From positions 20,000,501 to 20,064,500 of the forward strand of contig NC_071353.1 of assembly GCF_943734655.1 (NCBI RefSeq): 64,000 bases of DNA, written 5' to 3'. The stretch comes from Sabethes cyaneus. Taxonomy: Eukaryota > Arthropoda > Insecta > Diptera > Culicidae. Shown here piece after piece: positions 1 to 10,715 of the stretch (position 1 is the first letter of the stretch; every line of letters starts with the position of its first letter). Below the pieces are notes generated by a model, which was given only the letters and a program-made list of their open reading frames with translations, was not told the DNA's origin and ran no database searches. Both the position numbers and the translations under genes were made by a program.

Positions 1-31
1 TGTGAGTAGACATTAAATTGAATACAATAAA
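1..31. repeat. End of a 12-bp minisatellite (TTGAAATTGGAC type)
   Basis: The first bases read GACATTAAATTGAA, the same degenerate unit that forms longer stretches at 7,286-7,556 and 9,768-9,922. It directly abuts the TTAA foldback copy that follows. Only a fragment is in the window. Confidence 0.4.
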
Positions 32-643
32 TTAACCCCTCTAAGGTCTACATCATTTTTAGCACCGCAAAATTCACTAAAATGGCCATAACTTTTTAAT
101 TTTTCAAAATTTTTTCACCAAATTTGGGAATTTCACCGAAAATATTTTCTATTTTCATAATATCCATAGATAATGGCCATATGTCATATGGTCCCGGAGT
201 TATTCCGGAGTTCCTTGGGGGACCGAGATATGGCTCTTTTAGATAAAGTTACCAAATATCTAAAATTTGTTTGAAATCTGTTGATTTTTGTAAACATATC
301 ATCGACTGTAGACATATCAGTTACTTTGCCGCAGTTATGAGCCATACTGCGCGCCATCCAGATCCGGGGGGACACTATGAATCCGGAACCGTTCCGTAAC
401 GGGACATTTCAGCATCAGTAAAGCATGTCGCATATCAAAATCATATCATATTCGACAAAATAGCGATTGGTGATCATCTTATGTCACTCAGAGGCCGTAT
501 AACCGGTTCCGGGTCCGGGGAGGGTTTCTTTTCTGATTCAAGCACGGAACGGATTTCGGAGGAACTTGTCCGGGACCTGAAATCGGCCATATGGCCTCTG
601 AAAGACATTAGATGATCGGCAATTGCTATTTTATCGAATGCTG
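32..643. mobile_element. TTAA-flanked foldback MITE, copy A (truncated)
   Basis: It begins TTAACCCCTCTAAGG and matches the copies at 9,923 and 43,803. The first ~465 bp form one arm of a near-perfect palindrome; after a ~100 bp centre the opposite arm starts again but stops at 643, where homology to the other copies ends and reverse-transcriptase sequence begins. A TTAA target with CCC-starting inverted ends fits the piggyBac superfamily (known for that superfamily; applied here by inference). No transposase is present. Short reading frames shared by the copies differ mainly by amino-acid-changing substitutions, so they look non-coding. Confidence 0.75.
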
Positions 644-893
644 CAATAAATAGTACAGTATCATCAGCAAAAAGGTTAATATCACGAAACCGTAACACTC
701 GTCTCATGTCATTAATATACATAATAAATAAAATAGGCCCTAGGACACTCCCTTGGGGCACCCACGGGGTCAGAAATAAAATTATTAAAAATAGTCCTCT
801 GAGTTCTGTCACACAAATAGCTCTCAAACCATTTGTAAACAGTCCCCACCATTCCAAAGCGCTTAATACTTTGCAATAACAAGGGCCTAGATA
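644..893 (-). pseudogene. LINE reverse transcriptase fragment (downstream half)
   Basis: On the minus strand two frames together encode an RT palm. One reads YKWFESYLCDRTQRTIF followed by a break near 760; the next reads VPQGSVLGPILFIMYINDM and then FADDTVLF, the catalytic FADD block. The fragment ends where the TTAA foldback starts. Its upstream half lies at 2,243-2,940 beyond an inserted DNA transposon. The clade is uncertain, perhaps CR1/L2/Jockey-like; no endonuclease or RNase H is seen. Frame breaks and truncation make it non-functional. Confidence 0.85.
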
Positions 894-1341
894 GGGGGAT
901 TAGGGGCATAATGAGCACACGGGGCAAAATGGGCACCCCTCTTTTCTACGAAAGTACGCATTTTGTAAAATCATATGGTATACGGAACACTGCTGTAGGT
1001 ACTACAGTATCTATTTATCAAAAAATGAGTGATCTCTACTTTTAAAACACGGAGTTATATTAAAAAACTCATCTTGGTTCTCAGACGCTGAAAAAATTAT
1101 AATTTTGGTGCACTACCAAATAAGGTTTTACGATCATTTAAATATCTTAAACTATAAAGTGCACACTGCAACATGATGTATACATTGTATCTCAAATTTC
1201 ACCATCATTGAAGTTTTGATTTTATACTATAAATAGTGTAAAAACCCATTTTTACTTTAACTACTTGACTGGGGGCGAAATGGGCACCCTTAGGTGAGGT
1301 GAAACGAGCACTATGTCACATTAACTAACCTGTCAGTTTCT

Positions 1342-1848
1342 TTGTTTATCGTGTCAATGCTTGTTTACAGTGATGGTATGAATATGCCAAGAGAATGCGG
1401 AAGACATATTTGGTCAAAAAAGGCCTTGCAAGCGGCCTTGACCACTCTAAGGCGAGACGGAATACTCACAAAACAAGTCGTCAAGTATCACAGCATTCTG
1501 CGGCAGACGTTAGCTCGATATGTGAGGCCAAACGAAAGGGCAATCTCTGGGCAGGAGGTGGACCAAATTGATTGCTTCAAAACTGTTTCCGCTCCCGCTA
1601 CTGGACAAGAGCTGGTGGTCCATATTTTGTATATGGGGGTTCAATGCTACGGTATTACTACCCGTGAAATCAGAACCCTCGTATACCAGCTGGTAGAGGG
1701 AAACGGAAAAGCATATGTCTTCAACACTAAAACACAGCTAGCTTAAGCGTCATCCAAAACTTTTCTTGTGTGCTCCAGAGGCAACCTCCGCGGATTAATT
1801 GCCTTTAAGCGGCTTGCGGTCAATAGTTTTATCGGCGTTTTGACACGT
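1342..1848 (+). pseudogene. Pogo-type transposase N-terminus (DNA-binding part only)
   Basis: The open stretch 1,342-1,746 contains a psq-type helix-turn-helix pattern (IWSKKALQAALTTLRRDG, then a KYHSILRQTLARYV segment) and a CENP-B/Tigger-like pattern (ELVVHILYMGVQCYGITTRE, IRTLVYQLVE, FNTKTQLA). After the stop the family reading continues in two shifted pieces, KRHPKLFLCAPEATSA and AFKRLAVNSFIGVL, which match the second CENPB-type domain; so at least a stop/small deletion near 1,743 and a frameshift near 1,795 are present. In this family the protein binds the element ends and the DDE domain cuts them. The DDE domain is missing, so this copy cannot transpose itself. Confidence 0.75.
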
Positions 1849-1849
1849 T

Positions 1850-1960
1850 TTATGTTTGTGTATGTATGGGTGTGTATGTGTATGTGTATATGTGTATGTA
1901 TGTGTTTATGTATGTGTATATGCATGTATGTGAGTGTGTGTGTATGTGTGTGTGATTGTT
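1850..1960. repeat. TG/TATG-rich microsatellite
   Basis: Imperfect TGTATG and TG units run through about 110 bp inside the pogo-like element. The long reading frames here on both strands are repeat artefacts. Confidence 0.8.
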
Positions 1961-2242
1961 GTTCTTATATATACCCTTCAAGCATGTGTTTATAAGGGTG
2001 CTCATTATGCCCCAGGGGGTGCTCATTGTGCCCCACACACTGACCGATTTTTAGTTTTTGAAACATAAGTTTAAATTGCAATTTTCGTCATCATATCAAT
2101 TATTTTTCAATCTGTTAACAGTATGCCTTTAATTATCGATAGTGAATGTATGTTTTGCAATGACGACACTTTAAAAATTCTGTCATTTTGGGTGCTTAAA
2201 TCAGTCAACAAGTTAGGGTGCTCATTATGCCCCTAATCCCCC

Positions 2243-2940
2243 TATTGTTTCAAACGTGCTTTTTAGATCCAAAAACACAGCAACGATTTACGCTCAATGT
2301 TTTCTTTCCATTTCGCCAGCACCAGATTCAATGCAGTTTCACAAGAATGACTTTCCCGATATCCTGATTATTCTGGTATTAGCAAATCATTAGAATTAAG
2401 ATAACTCAACAGTTGGCCTTTCACAGCAAGTTCTAAAACTTTTTCTAGTGTGTGTAACATATTGATGGGACGAAGCTCTTCGGCTTGAATCGTACCAGCA
2501 ACTTTTTGTATAGGAACTACCAAGGATTCCTTCCAAACTTGAGGCACGTGCCCAGTCTGCAACGATTCATTGATTAGGCCAAGAAGGTCGTGTCCAATGA
2601 CATCAAAGCAATCTTGAATAACTCTAGCGTTAACATTATCTATTCCAGCCGGTATTTCCATTGAAAAACAAATACCTTTCAACTCTTGTATGGTGATTGG
2701 ACGAAAGTTGCTAAACGTACAGTCAGTATTGAAAGGTTGCTTGAGTTCTTCAGGCTCATCAACCAATTCAATTGACTGATTAATCGCTGAAATACTATCG
2801 ACAAAATAATCATTGTACCTAGATGTGATTTCTCTTTCCGAAAGTTCTAATGTGCCGTTAAAGGTTATGGATCGCACTTTGCAATCGCTGGGTTTCAGCA
2901 ATGATTTGAGTATTTTCCATAACTCTTTGCTGTTGTTTTT
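2243..2940 (-). pseudogene. LINE reverse transcriptase fragment (upstream half)
   Basis: The minus strand encodes NSKELWKILKSLLKPSD near 2,890-2,940, then RPITIQELKGICFSM, a VPQVWKESLVVPIQKV block and RPINMLHTLEKVLELAVKGQ, i.e. RT fingers. After a stop at about 2,365 the family reading continues as SGYRESHSCETALNLVLAKW down to about 2,260. It is the first half of the RT whose palm lies at 644-893. The pogo-like element separates the two. It has at least one stop and lacks the endonuclease part. Confidence 0.85.
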
Positions 2941-3619
2941 ATGGTGGTCAATTTTCCTGTTTAATTAGCTTTTACCATGATTTTTGGGGATAATACGGTA
3001 AAATGGACCATTTCTCTAAGTTTACACAAGATGTGATAATTACCAACTGATTTCTTGCATTTTTACATAGGAATAGGTATCTTGTAAGTTTTCAAACTAG
3101 CGGTTTCCAATTTGGCCATTACAAATATTTTATAAAGTTTTTGTCCTTCCGGTGTTGGGACACTGGAGGAGGGGTGAGGGGGAGGGGCGAAAAAAACAAA
3201 GAGATTTTTTTAATCGAGCAAAAAAAATGCATTTTAAGCATTTTTGCTTAAACTTTAATCGTGCAAACCAAATCAATTCTTTCTTTTCACATACACGTTA
3301 TTATTTTCCATGCAAAATCCAACAAAAAGGAAGACAAAAATGATAGAAAATTTTTTCTGCCGATTTTCGGAAATTCCATTGTTCGAATTTCCACTTCTGT
3401 TTCGTGTTAAAAGCGTTAACTCCACTCGTACACTCATTTTTCGATTTTTAGGCTGCAGAGAACCGGCACTGGCAATTGATTTTATAAAAAAATTTGACGA
3501 ATATCATACAAATTATTTTTTTGTCCCCCGATTTTTCAAGCCAATTTTCAAGGGGGAGGGGGGGGGGTTGACAAAATTACGAGGATTACGAGCTCGTTTT
3601 TGCCATTGTTCACTGCTTG
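2941..3619. other. No gene recognised
   Basis: A+T-rich DNA with two G-rich tracts (3,165-3,190 and 3,549-3,570). The short frames here have no recognisable domain. Confidence 0.5.
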
Positions 3620-3790
3620 GAGAGATTCTCATCGAACATCTGGCGAAAGTCGGTAGGCTATGGTGAGCCGGACACCTCGTAACGATGCCGGACGACGAAA
3701 ACACGGTCTCAACGTGCAAGATGGCTCGACCAGATGATTTGCGACTTCTGAGACGCCTGGGAAATTGGCGACGAGTGACCCATGATCGGG
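3620..3790 (+). pseudogene. Possible RTE-like retrotransposon tail
   Basis: One frame reads KVGRLW, a stop, then AGHLVTMPDDE, and later RPDDLRLLRRLGNWRRVTHDR. This resembles the C-terminal GHVARMPDD ... RWLDDLxxL ... WRxxAxDR pattern common after the RT of RTE-type insect elements. The match is short, with a stop and no RT core nearby, so it is a tentative call. Confidence 0.4.
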
Positions 3791-4099
3791 GTTTTTTAAT
3801 ATAGTCACTACAAACAAGGTGTATGTTTGAATCTTGACTGTGAGCAACTGTTGATAGTTTGTACTTCAACGATTGGTCGCGAAGTTTGGTCGAAAACAGG
3901 TCAGGTTCTGAAGACAAAATGTACAAGTACCCAGGCTTAGCTTTATACAGCAACGGTTCGATTTTGGCTCGTTTCGTTTTTCACACTATTGTTTAACAAT
4001 CCTTTGTTGGTATTTAAACAAAAAAAACGACTGTATATTCTTTATTCGAAAAACAGTCAGATAAAAATATTTCATTAAGATTCCATTTTTCAAACAAAA

Positions 4100-5331
4100 A
4101 CTGATTCACCATACAGTGAACTTTCCAACAGCCCCCCGATTTGCGTTCACAATCGAAAATCCAATCGCACTAAACCACGCTTATACGCTTACACGAGCCC
4201 TACACAGCCAGTCCGCCAGCTTGAATTGGAAGCACAAGTCATTCCTACGGTGTGCATCGAAGCAGTCGTCTTTTTGTGTGTGCGGCTCGCGCTTTCCAAA
4301 AGGAACGCGACGACAACGACGGCAACGACGACGACGACCACGACGTCGATCGGGCTGCAAAGCGAGAGACTTGTACGCTGGTATCGCGAGTGCAGGACAG
4401 AAACCTTCTCAACTCGAGCAGCAGCGAGCGAACACTATATTCTTACCGTCCGTCGATCGGGTGACCCCCCGGAGTAGAGCATCTCAATCACGCGTTTTCA
4501 CCGCGATTCTACCGCCGGACTCCCTTCGCCAGCCCCCCGAGGTTCATAACCAGTTCTGCACACACGGTAAGATCTTATTACGACGTGCTTTGCCAGTTCT
4601 CCTTCCCGCGCCCATTCTGGAGAATCACCGTGCCACGAGAGCCGCCGATATCTGCCTGGCTGTCACTGCAATTCCAGTCTGCAACGGTGACCCATCGCGA
4701 TCGGACAAACGACGGCGGCGACACAAGTGAAATCTGTTCGATTCAGTGGTGGTGTGCTTCCTGCTTTGCTCTTCGATTGGTGACTTTTTTCGTGACTGTT
4801 TCCGCATAAGTTGCTTTCCCGTTTAGTCGTGAAAATCGATCCAAGTCGGATCCAGAGCGACTGGTGCTACACCGTGTGAGCTTGTTTCCATCAACGAATT
4901 GCGGGAGGGCAGTTTAACCTTATCGGCGTTACGCGTGCCAGTAGCTGTGTTTTTTCCTTTCTTCCTGAAAGCAAACTTGCCCACAAACGGGCATCGCAAC
5001 GCAACTTCCCCGTCACGCGCAGTCAGACGGAAAGCTAATAGTGCTTGCTAACTTGCCAAGTGAATCTAAAAAACGAAAAAGGCGAAATAAAACAAAAACG
5101 CTTTCCCCTAGCTAGCTGTCTGTCTGTACACTGTAACCTTCTTCGTTGCTGTGTTCATTGTGTCAGTGTTTGTTGTCTGAGGCCCAGCTGAAGAAAATAA
5201 TAATCGAAAAAAAACCCTGAGCTTGCGGGTGGGCTGAGAATTACGTGGATAAAAAAAAGTTGCTTGTTTTTGGGAGTGTAATTGCAGTGTATAATTGTGT
5301 GCGCGAAAAGTGCTACCGAAGCTACCGAACA
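4100..5331 (+). promoter_or_regulatory. Putative promoter and 5'UTR of the 5,332 exon
   Basis: Base composition shifts here to GC- and CpG-rich sequence with CGACGA/CAG runs, unlike the A+T-rich flanks, and it leads directly into a good start context at 5,332. A donor-like ACGGTAAGAT at 4,565-4,574 could allow a 5'UTR intron. A CAGTCAGACGG near 5,020 resembles an arthropod initiator, but no start site can be fixed from sequence alone. Frames across 4,116-4,730 look compositional, not coding. The 300 bp before 4,100 hold nothing recognisable. Confidence 0.45.
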
Positions 5332-5525
5332 ATGGCCCCCACAATGGCTACCGGAGGTACCGGTGACCCTAAGGATGCGTCCATAGCGATCATCTCGACG
5401 GGATCCGTTCCTCCGGCAGAAGGTCACTCACAGCCACCGCAGCAGCAAAGCTCTAACCTGTCCGAGGTGGAGAAACGTCGCATTAGTCGCATGTTTAGCT
5501 GGACCGCCGATTCGCCTGTCGTCAC
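5332..5525 (+). CDS. First coding exon of an unidentified host gene
   Basis: ATG at 5,332 lies in a strong context (AACAATGG) at the end of a GC-rich leader. The frame encodes 64 residues plus two bases and runs into AC|GTAAGT, a consensus splice donor, so the exon ends at 5,525 in phase 2. The N-terminus is low-complexity and Gly/Pro/Gln-rich (MAPTMATGGTGD, PPQQQSS), followed by a charged, more conserved-looking segment, LSEVEKRRISRMFSWTADSP, that suggests a cytoplasmic N-tail before a domain in later exons. There is no signal peptide. An in-frame ATG at 5,245 would add 29 residues (MDKKKLLVFGS...), but that context is poorer. I do not recognise the family. The rest of the gene is not visible, probably lying beyond a long first intron. 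Confidence 0.65.
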
Positions 5526-7285
5526 GTAAGTTCACCGGTTACTTCGATTTTTGCGGGCTTTAATGAGCGTGCACACACTGTATTGTTTTTTTTTGTTTTG
5601 TTTTCATTGATAATGTGGGGTACATTGCTCATCAACCTCATCATCATGATCATCATCATATTGGAATGATCAATCACCCACGGTACCCGGCTACGATTAC
5701 GTTTGGTTCAGAAAATTACGTTGTACCCGGTGACCTGCTCCTGTTGTGTTGCTGTCGCTGCCATCGGTTGGATCTAGCTTGGATCTATTAACGCAAAATG
5801 AGCCGACAGATAATCATGGCATTAGATAGCAAATTTTCGTTGTTTTCCTGGTACCAGTGCGATACATCGCGCAAACGTGCTTAATCGCCATATACTTGCT
5901 TGTTTCTGGCTGCTGTTTTTGTTTGTTAGGCAGCTGTAGTAAACCTGTAGGTCAGCACATGTGACAGATGCAAAAAAGAACAATCCATTCTAATTGTTGG
6001 TGTAATTGTGATTATGCCTTTGTTCTGGTCTACCCAGTGCGGTGGTGTAATCAGAACTTCGTCGACTGCCTTGACTGGATTTATTTCGACTAATGTGTTT
6101 TAAACTATCGTTTTCGAATGTCATCAACAACAAAAACCAGCTAATTCACATATCCTCAAAGAATTGGCTCTGTGCTTACTCGAATGCGTCATTGAGCATT
6201 GAGTTGTTGCATTTCAACTCCGAAAACTGGTTTATCTTATGACACATTCCTACGTTACGCGAGACCACGACCAGCTGAGTTTAAATAACATTTTGTACCC
6301 GCCGCCGAAATGGTTACCAAACTAACTTAAAATTCTGTCTATTATGTGTGTTTTTCAAAGCGGTATTTTATTTATGGTTTAGGTTGATATATAAATAAGT
6401 ATATTTACTAAGAACAGATGGATATTCTGTTCAGGAACAAATTTTTCAAGAATTCTGGGATATAATTTCATATCAAATCGCCTAATATACTAGCGTCACC
6501 ACCATTATGGTATCCCAACTAAATGATTTCTTTTGATACTAACGGTATATCAACATTTCATTAGTAACAAAATCTAACTGTTATGAGCTTATTGTAGATT
6601 TTAATACGCCCTTGGCGACACCATCTCTATAGTTTTCCAGCTAATTTGATATACGTTTTATCCAAGTGAGGCTTGTGGCTGTCTGTTCTCTGTGGTCTAA
6701 CATTATCACCGGAATGCATTATTTTACTCAAAGTTATCCTGCAAAATAATGCCTTTCTATCGGTGAGTCCGTATTCATCTCTATAACAGCGAGCAAGCAC
6801 AAAACAGAAAAGGTTTGGTTGAAGTAAATACGTCCAAAACCCCTGTATCATAGTGTTACGAGTAGTGAAACGTTGAAAATGCTCAAGGAGGACTTGTGAC
6901 AGCTCGGAGTTTCTACGACGTACAGAAAAACGGAGTGTGTAGGCGGAGGATGAACAAAAAAACTCGCGCAATGCAACTCTAGGGCGAACACAGCATTCGA
7001 AAGCTGGATGAAACTGGACGGATACGGTAGCCAGAGCATGTTGTAAGAAAGCCGAGCTGAGCGCTGAACGCTGCGAAGATGATGTTTTCTTCAAAACCCG
7101 TAGAAATAAGACGACCAGAAGTACAACGAGCAGGATGGTTGGCACTGGCATACCCAAATGTAAACAAAATGCTTTTCAAATCGGGTAATCATAGGAAGGC
7201 GAATCTATTATTACCTACTTATCACAAAAATACCGGTCGAATAGGTTGGAAAAATCCGGACTTTCGGGTATAACTCGATTTAAAA
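5526..7285 (+). other. Probable start of the first intron
   Basis: This begins with the GTAAGT donor. It holds no repeat family that recurs in the window except a short TATACTAGCGTCACC stretch near 6,487 that resembles one at 63,789. No acceptor or exon could be chosen. A frame at 6,627-7,157 on the minus strand has no recognisable domain. Confidence 0.45.
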
Positions 7286-7556
7286 GCAAAGGTTAAATTG
7301 GGCTATAAATGAGGCTTGAAAATGGACTGGAAATTAGAGTTGTAATCGGGTTTGACATAGGGCATTAAATTAGACTTGAATTTGGTCTAGTTTGAGCTCG
7401 AAGCTTTAATTTGAATTGATCTGGAAATTGGACTGACTGGAAGATTTACTTGGAATCAGACATTAAATCGAACTTCAAAGAGAATTTGAACATTGTTTTG
7501 GATCTTAGATTTGACATTAAGTTGAAATTGGACATGAAATTGGATGATGGAATTGG
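7286..7556. repeat. Degenerate 12-bp minisatellite (TTGAAATTGGAC)
   Basis: Units such as TTGAAATTGGAC, ATGAAATTGGAT and TTGACATAGGGC follow one another with drift. The same unit flanks the TTAA foldback copies at 32 and 9,923 and recurs around 42,840-43,450. Confidence 0.75.
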
Positions 7557-9650
7557 ACTTCCTTCCGTTTTCCCCTTTTTCTCTCGATTTTTTTTTCTAT
7601 CCCGTGTTTTCTATTTCATTGTTACCCATTTTTCTTATTTTCAGTACTGTTTTACCCTTGTTTTCGCCCATTTTTTGTAATGTTCTGTCCCGTTGTCTGT
7701 CTCTTCTCCTCCTTTTTTGCTTTTATCGTTTCCAGTTTTCGTCTCCTCGTTTTTCGACATCATCTCTTTCTCTTTTCCCCTCCCAGTTGGCTTCGAGGTA
7801 TGACGCTGGCCTAATAAGCCAGCCGTCCTATGTTCGAATCTCGACTGGGAGACGCTGTCAGAGTCAATAGGATCATAGCAACTGGCCCTGCAATTGTCCT
7901 GCATTCTAACAGCTGGCTGCGGAGTCCGTCGTATAAAAACAGAAAGTCAAGTTTCGATAACGGAATGTAGCACCTAGGCTTTGCTTTGCTCTTTCTCTTT
8001 TCCTCTCTTAGATACTTCGTGTTTTCATTTTGCTCTCCGGTTTTCCTTTATTATCTACTGTTTTTTTGTCTTTTTCTTTGGATCGTTCTCTTGTTTTTCT
8101 TTTCGTCTTTTTCCCATTTCATTGTATTTTGTTCGATCTTTCTTCTTTCACATCTCATTTACTGTTTTTTCCACGTTTTTCTCGTTTCCTTTATCGGTTT
8201 TGTTTTTATTCCTCGCCATTCTTATTTTTCCTTTGGCTTTTTCTAGTTTCTCTTCCGTTTTCTCTTTTTGTTTTGTTTTCCCACCTTTTCTATCACAATT
8301 TTTTTCTTTTTTGTGTGCGCTTATTCCTCTTTCTCTTGTATTTCTGTGCCGTTTTTAGCCCTTTTAGTTAAGCTTTTCCCCAGTTTTGTGTTTTCATTTT
8401 CTGTTCCGTTAACTCCTTTTCTATTTTTTACGTCTGTTCCGTTTTTCCTCTTATTATGTTCTGCATTTCCTTTTTTTGTTATGTTCTGTGTTCATTTTAT
8501 CCCATTTGTCTTTCGGTTTCAATTTTTTCTCCAATTTTCACTTTGCTCTTTTTCTGTTCTCGTTTCTCAATTTTCATGTTCCAGTATTTTTTCCTATTTT
8601 TTCCTACTTTCGTATCCTTTTTTCTTTTTCTGTTAGGAGTTTTTGTCTTTTTCTAATTCTTTTCATCGCTTTTTCTGTCTTGTTTTTCATCTTCGTCGGT
8701 TCCGTTTTTCCTCTGTTGATGCCCCGTTTTCTCTTCTTTTCTGTCACGTTTATTGTTTTTTGTGTCCTTTTGTCCCTTCCTTTTTTCTCTTCCGTTTAAT
8801 CCTTTGGCTTAATCCCTTTTTCCTGTGTTTTCTTTTTTTGTCACATTTTCATACTTCTAGTCGCATCTTTCCCCGTTTTCTTTTCCCTTTTCTCTTGTTT
8901 TTTCCATTTCCATTTGTTCCATTTGTTGTCTCACTTTTCTCCTTTAGCTTTCTCGTTTTTGCTTTTTCCGCTGTTTCTTTTTTCTCTATTTCCTGTCGCG
9001 TTTTTACGCCCTTTTCCTGTGTCCTGATTATCCACTGCTCCATTTTTCGTTGTTGTCTATTTTCTCGCGTATTTTTCTGTTTTCATTTGTCCGGTTTTCC
9101 TCTTATTATGTCTTGCTTTCCATCCTTTTCTGTTTTATCCTTTATGTCTTCCGTTTTCATTTTTTCTCTTCCTCTTTTTTTCTGTTGTCCCGTTTTTCCT
9201 CTTTTTCTCTTCTCGGTTTTTTGTTTTCCTACACCCGTATTTCATCCTTTTCTTTTCTCCTTTTGTGTCGAGTTTATCCTCATTTTTTTCTCGTTCCTCG
9301 TTTTCCTTAAACTTTTTTCTTCGTTTCTCTTCCGTTCATCATCTGTTGCTGTAAAGTGTTCTCGTTTTTTTTGCGTGGTTTCCCTGGTTTTTCCCTGGTC
9401 TGGTTTTCCCTTGTTTTTCGCCATTTTTTACACTTATATTTTATTCTTTTTATGTCCCATTTTCCCTCCCATTTTGTAACCTGTTTTTTTGTGTTTGTTT
9501 TTTTTCTTGCCAGATTTTATCCTATTTCTATCTTACATTTTTCCTCTATTTCTGTCCCATCCAGTCCAGTTTGTCTCGCGTTTTTCCCTATGCTCTTTTC
9601 CGTTTTTTCTCCGTCTGTCTCATTGTTCCTGTTTGCTAATTTTTCTGGAT
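7557..9650. repeat. 2 kb pyrimidine-rich degenerate tandem repeat
   Basis: The plus strand is almost only T and C, built from loosely repeated TTTTTCTGTTCCGTTTTTCC units of roughly 22-25 bp. Stretches align with the tract at 44,590-45,830; for example CTTATTATGTT, GCATTTCC and TTCATTTTATCCCATTTG occur in the same order in both (8,450-8,510 and 45,360-45,425). Long Phe/Ser/Leu-rich frames are a by-product. A SINE sits in it at 7,780-7,990. Confidence 0.85.
7780..7990 (+). mobile_element. tRNA-derived SINE (tRNA-Ile-like head), copy 1
   Basis: The head folds partly like a tRNA: a 7-bp acceptor CTCCCAG/CTGGGAG, an anticodon arm CTGGC-CTAATAA-GCCAG with loop anticodon AAT (Ile), and a B box GTTCGAATC. 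The T stem pairs poorly, so it is not a working tRNA. The body ends in a CTTTGCTTTGCT-type tail. Relatives lie at 11,785, 25,622 and 45,905. Feilai-type SINEs of Aedes are an obvious comparison (not tested). Confidence 0.75.
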
Positions 9651-9767
9651 TGCAACAGGAGACGAACTACCTCTAGATCCAACGGAAATCCCAATGTGAA
9701 TATATTTTTGTATATAGAGGTTTTAAACCTGAACCTCTTTGGTAAAAATATAATATAAAATATTAAA

Positions 9768-9922
9768 CTTAAATTAAAATTGGACATATAGAAATGAATT
9801 GATTTTAAATTGAACTTGAAATTATACATGAGGTTGGACTAAGATCAAAGTTGAAATGAGACTTGAAAACGGACATGAAACTAGACTTGAAATGGAATTT
9901 AAAGATGGATATAAAATTGGAT
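9768..9922. repeat. 12-bp minisatellite (TTGAAATTGGAC) next to foldback copy B
   Basis: Clear runs such as TTGAAATGAGAC, TTGAAAACGGAC, ATGAAACTAGAC and ATAAAATTGGAT lead straight into TTAACCCC at 9,923. Confidence 0.8.
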
Positions 9923-10637
9923 TTAACCCCTCTAAGGTCTACATCATTTTTAGCACCGCAAAATTCACTAAAATGGCCATAACTTTTTTATCTTTTGATA
10001 TTTTGTCACCAAATTTGGGAATTTTGCCGAAAATATTTTCTATTTTCATAATATCTATAGATAATGGCCATATGTCATATGGTCCCGGAGTTATTCCGAA
10101 GTTCGTTGGGGGACCGAGATATGGCTGTTTTAGATAAAGTTGCCAAATATTTAAAATTTGTTTGAAATCTGTAGATTTTTGTAAACATATCATCGACTGT
10201 GGATATATCAGTTACTTTGCCGCAGTTATGAGCCAAGGTGCGCGCCATCCGGATCCGGGGGGACACTATGAATCCGGAACCGGTTCCCGTAACGTGGACA
10301 TTTCAGCATCAGTAAAGCATGTGTCGCATATCAAAAACATCAGCATTCGATAAAATAGCGATTGGCGATCATCTCATGTCTTTCAGAGGCCACTTGGCCG
10401 ATTTCAGGTCCCGGACAAGTTCCTCCGAAATCCGTTCCGTGCTTGAATCAGAAAAGAAACCATCCCCGGACCCGAAACCGGTCATACGGCCTCTGAGAGA
10501 CATGAGATGATCACCAATCGCTATTTTGTCGAATGCTGATGTTTTTTCATATGCGACTCGACATGCTTTACTGATGCTGAAATGTCCCGTTACGGGAACC
10601 GGTTCCGGATTCATAGTGTCCCCACGGATCCGGATGG
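9923..10637. mobile_element. TTAA foldback MITE, copy B (right arm truncated)
   Basis: The left arm is complete from TTAACCCCTCTAAGG to about 10,390, then a ~100 bp unpaired centre, then the inverse of 10,247-10,390 from 10,491 to 10,637. Homology stops at 10,637 where copy C would continue, so the outer part of the right arm is missing. Joining the information from copies B and C implies a full element of about 1.05 kb, most of it palindromic. Non-coding. Confidence 0.8.
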
Positions 10638-10640
10638 ACA

Positions 10641-10715
10641 ACTTGTTAAGCGTAGCTACCTATTACCCCCCCCCCTTCCTTTCAACTCTTTCCTCTCCTT
10701 TCCCAAAAAATTTTC
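10641..10715. repeat. C-tract dispersed repeat, inverted match at 15,045-15,125
   Basis: CGTAGCTACC followed by ATTACCCCCCCCCCTTCC and a pyrimidine run ending AAAATTTTC matches the reverse complement of 15,045-15,125. DNA from 10,716 to 10,933 holds nothing else recognised. Confidence 0.65.

Larger units (their letters stand above)
894..2242 (+). mobile_element. Pogo-like DNA transposon, internally deleted
   Basis: The ends are perfect inverted repeats starting GGGGGATTAGGGGCATAATG and flanked on both sides by TA, the Tc1/mariner/pogo target duplication. Variants of the end motif recur inside (near 930, 1,270, 1,998 and 2,020), giving clustered GTGCTCATTATGCCCC-like copies at both ends. It carries the N-terminal part of a pogo-type transposase (1,342-1,848) and a TG/TATG microsatellite, but the DDE catalytic part is absent. 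It interrupts an RT gene on the opposite strand, which restores neatly when the element and one TA are removed. Confidence 0.85.

Noticed and set aside
184..375. A 63-codon frame conserved in all three TTAA foldback copies
   Set aside because: The copies differ mainly by amino-acid-changing substitutions (for example Trp/Arg, Met/Ile, Asn/Tyr, Lys/Asn), with no sign of protein-level constraint, and the frame lies in a palindromic arm.
4116..4730. A 204-codon frame in the GC-rich leader
   Set aside because: Arg-rich from CGACGA runs, overlapped by two other open frames, no domain, and upstream of a better start; treated as 5'UTR.
7780..7853. A working tRNA-Ile gene
   Set aside because: Good acceptor and anticodon arms but a non-pairing T stem, and it is attached to a SINE body that recurs in the window.
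7981..9479. Long Phe/Ser/Leu-rich frames, including one of 278 codons
   Set aside because: They lie wholly in a pyrimidine-rich degenerate repeat where stop codons are rare on the plus strand; several frames are open at once and no domain is present.
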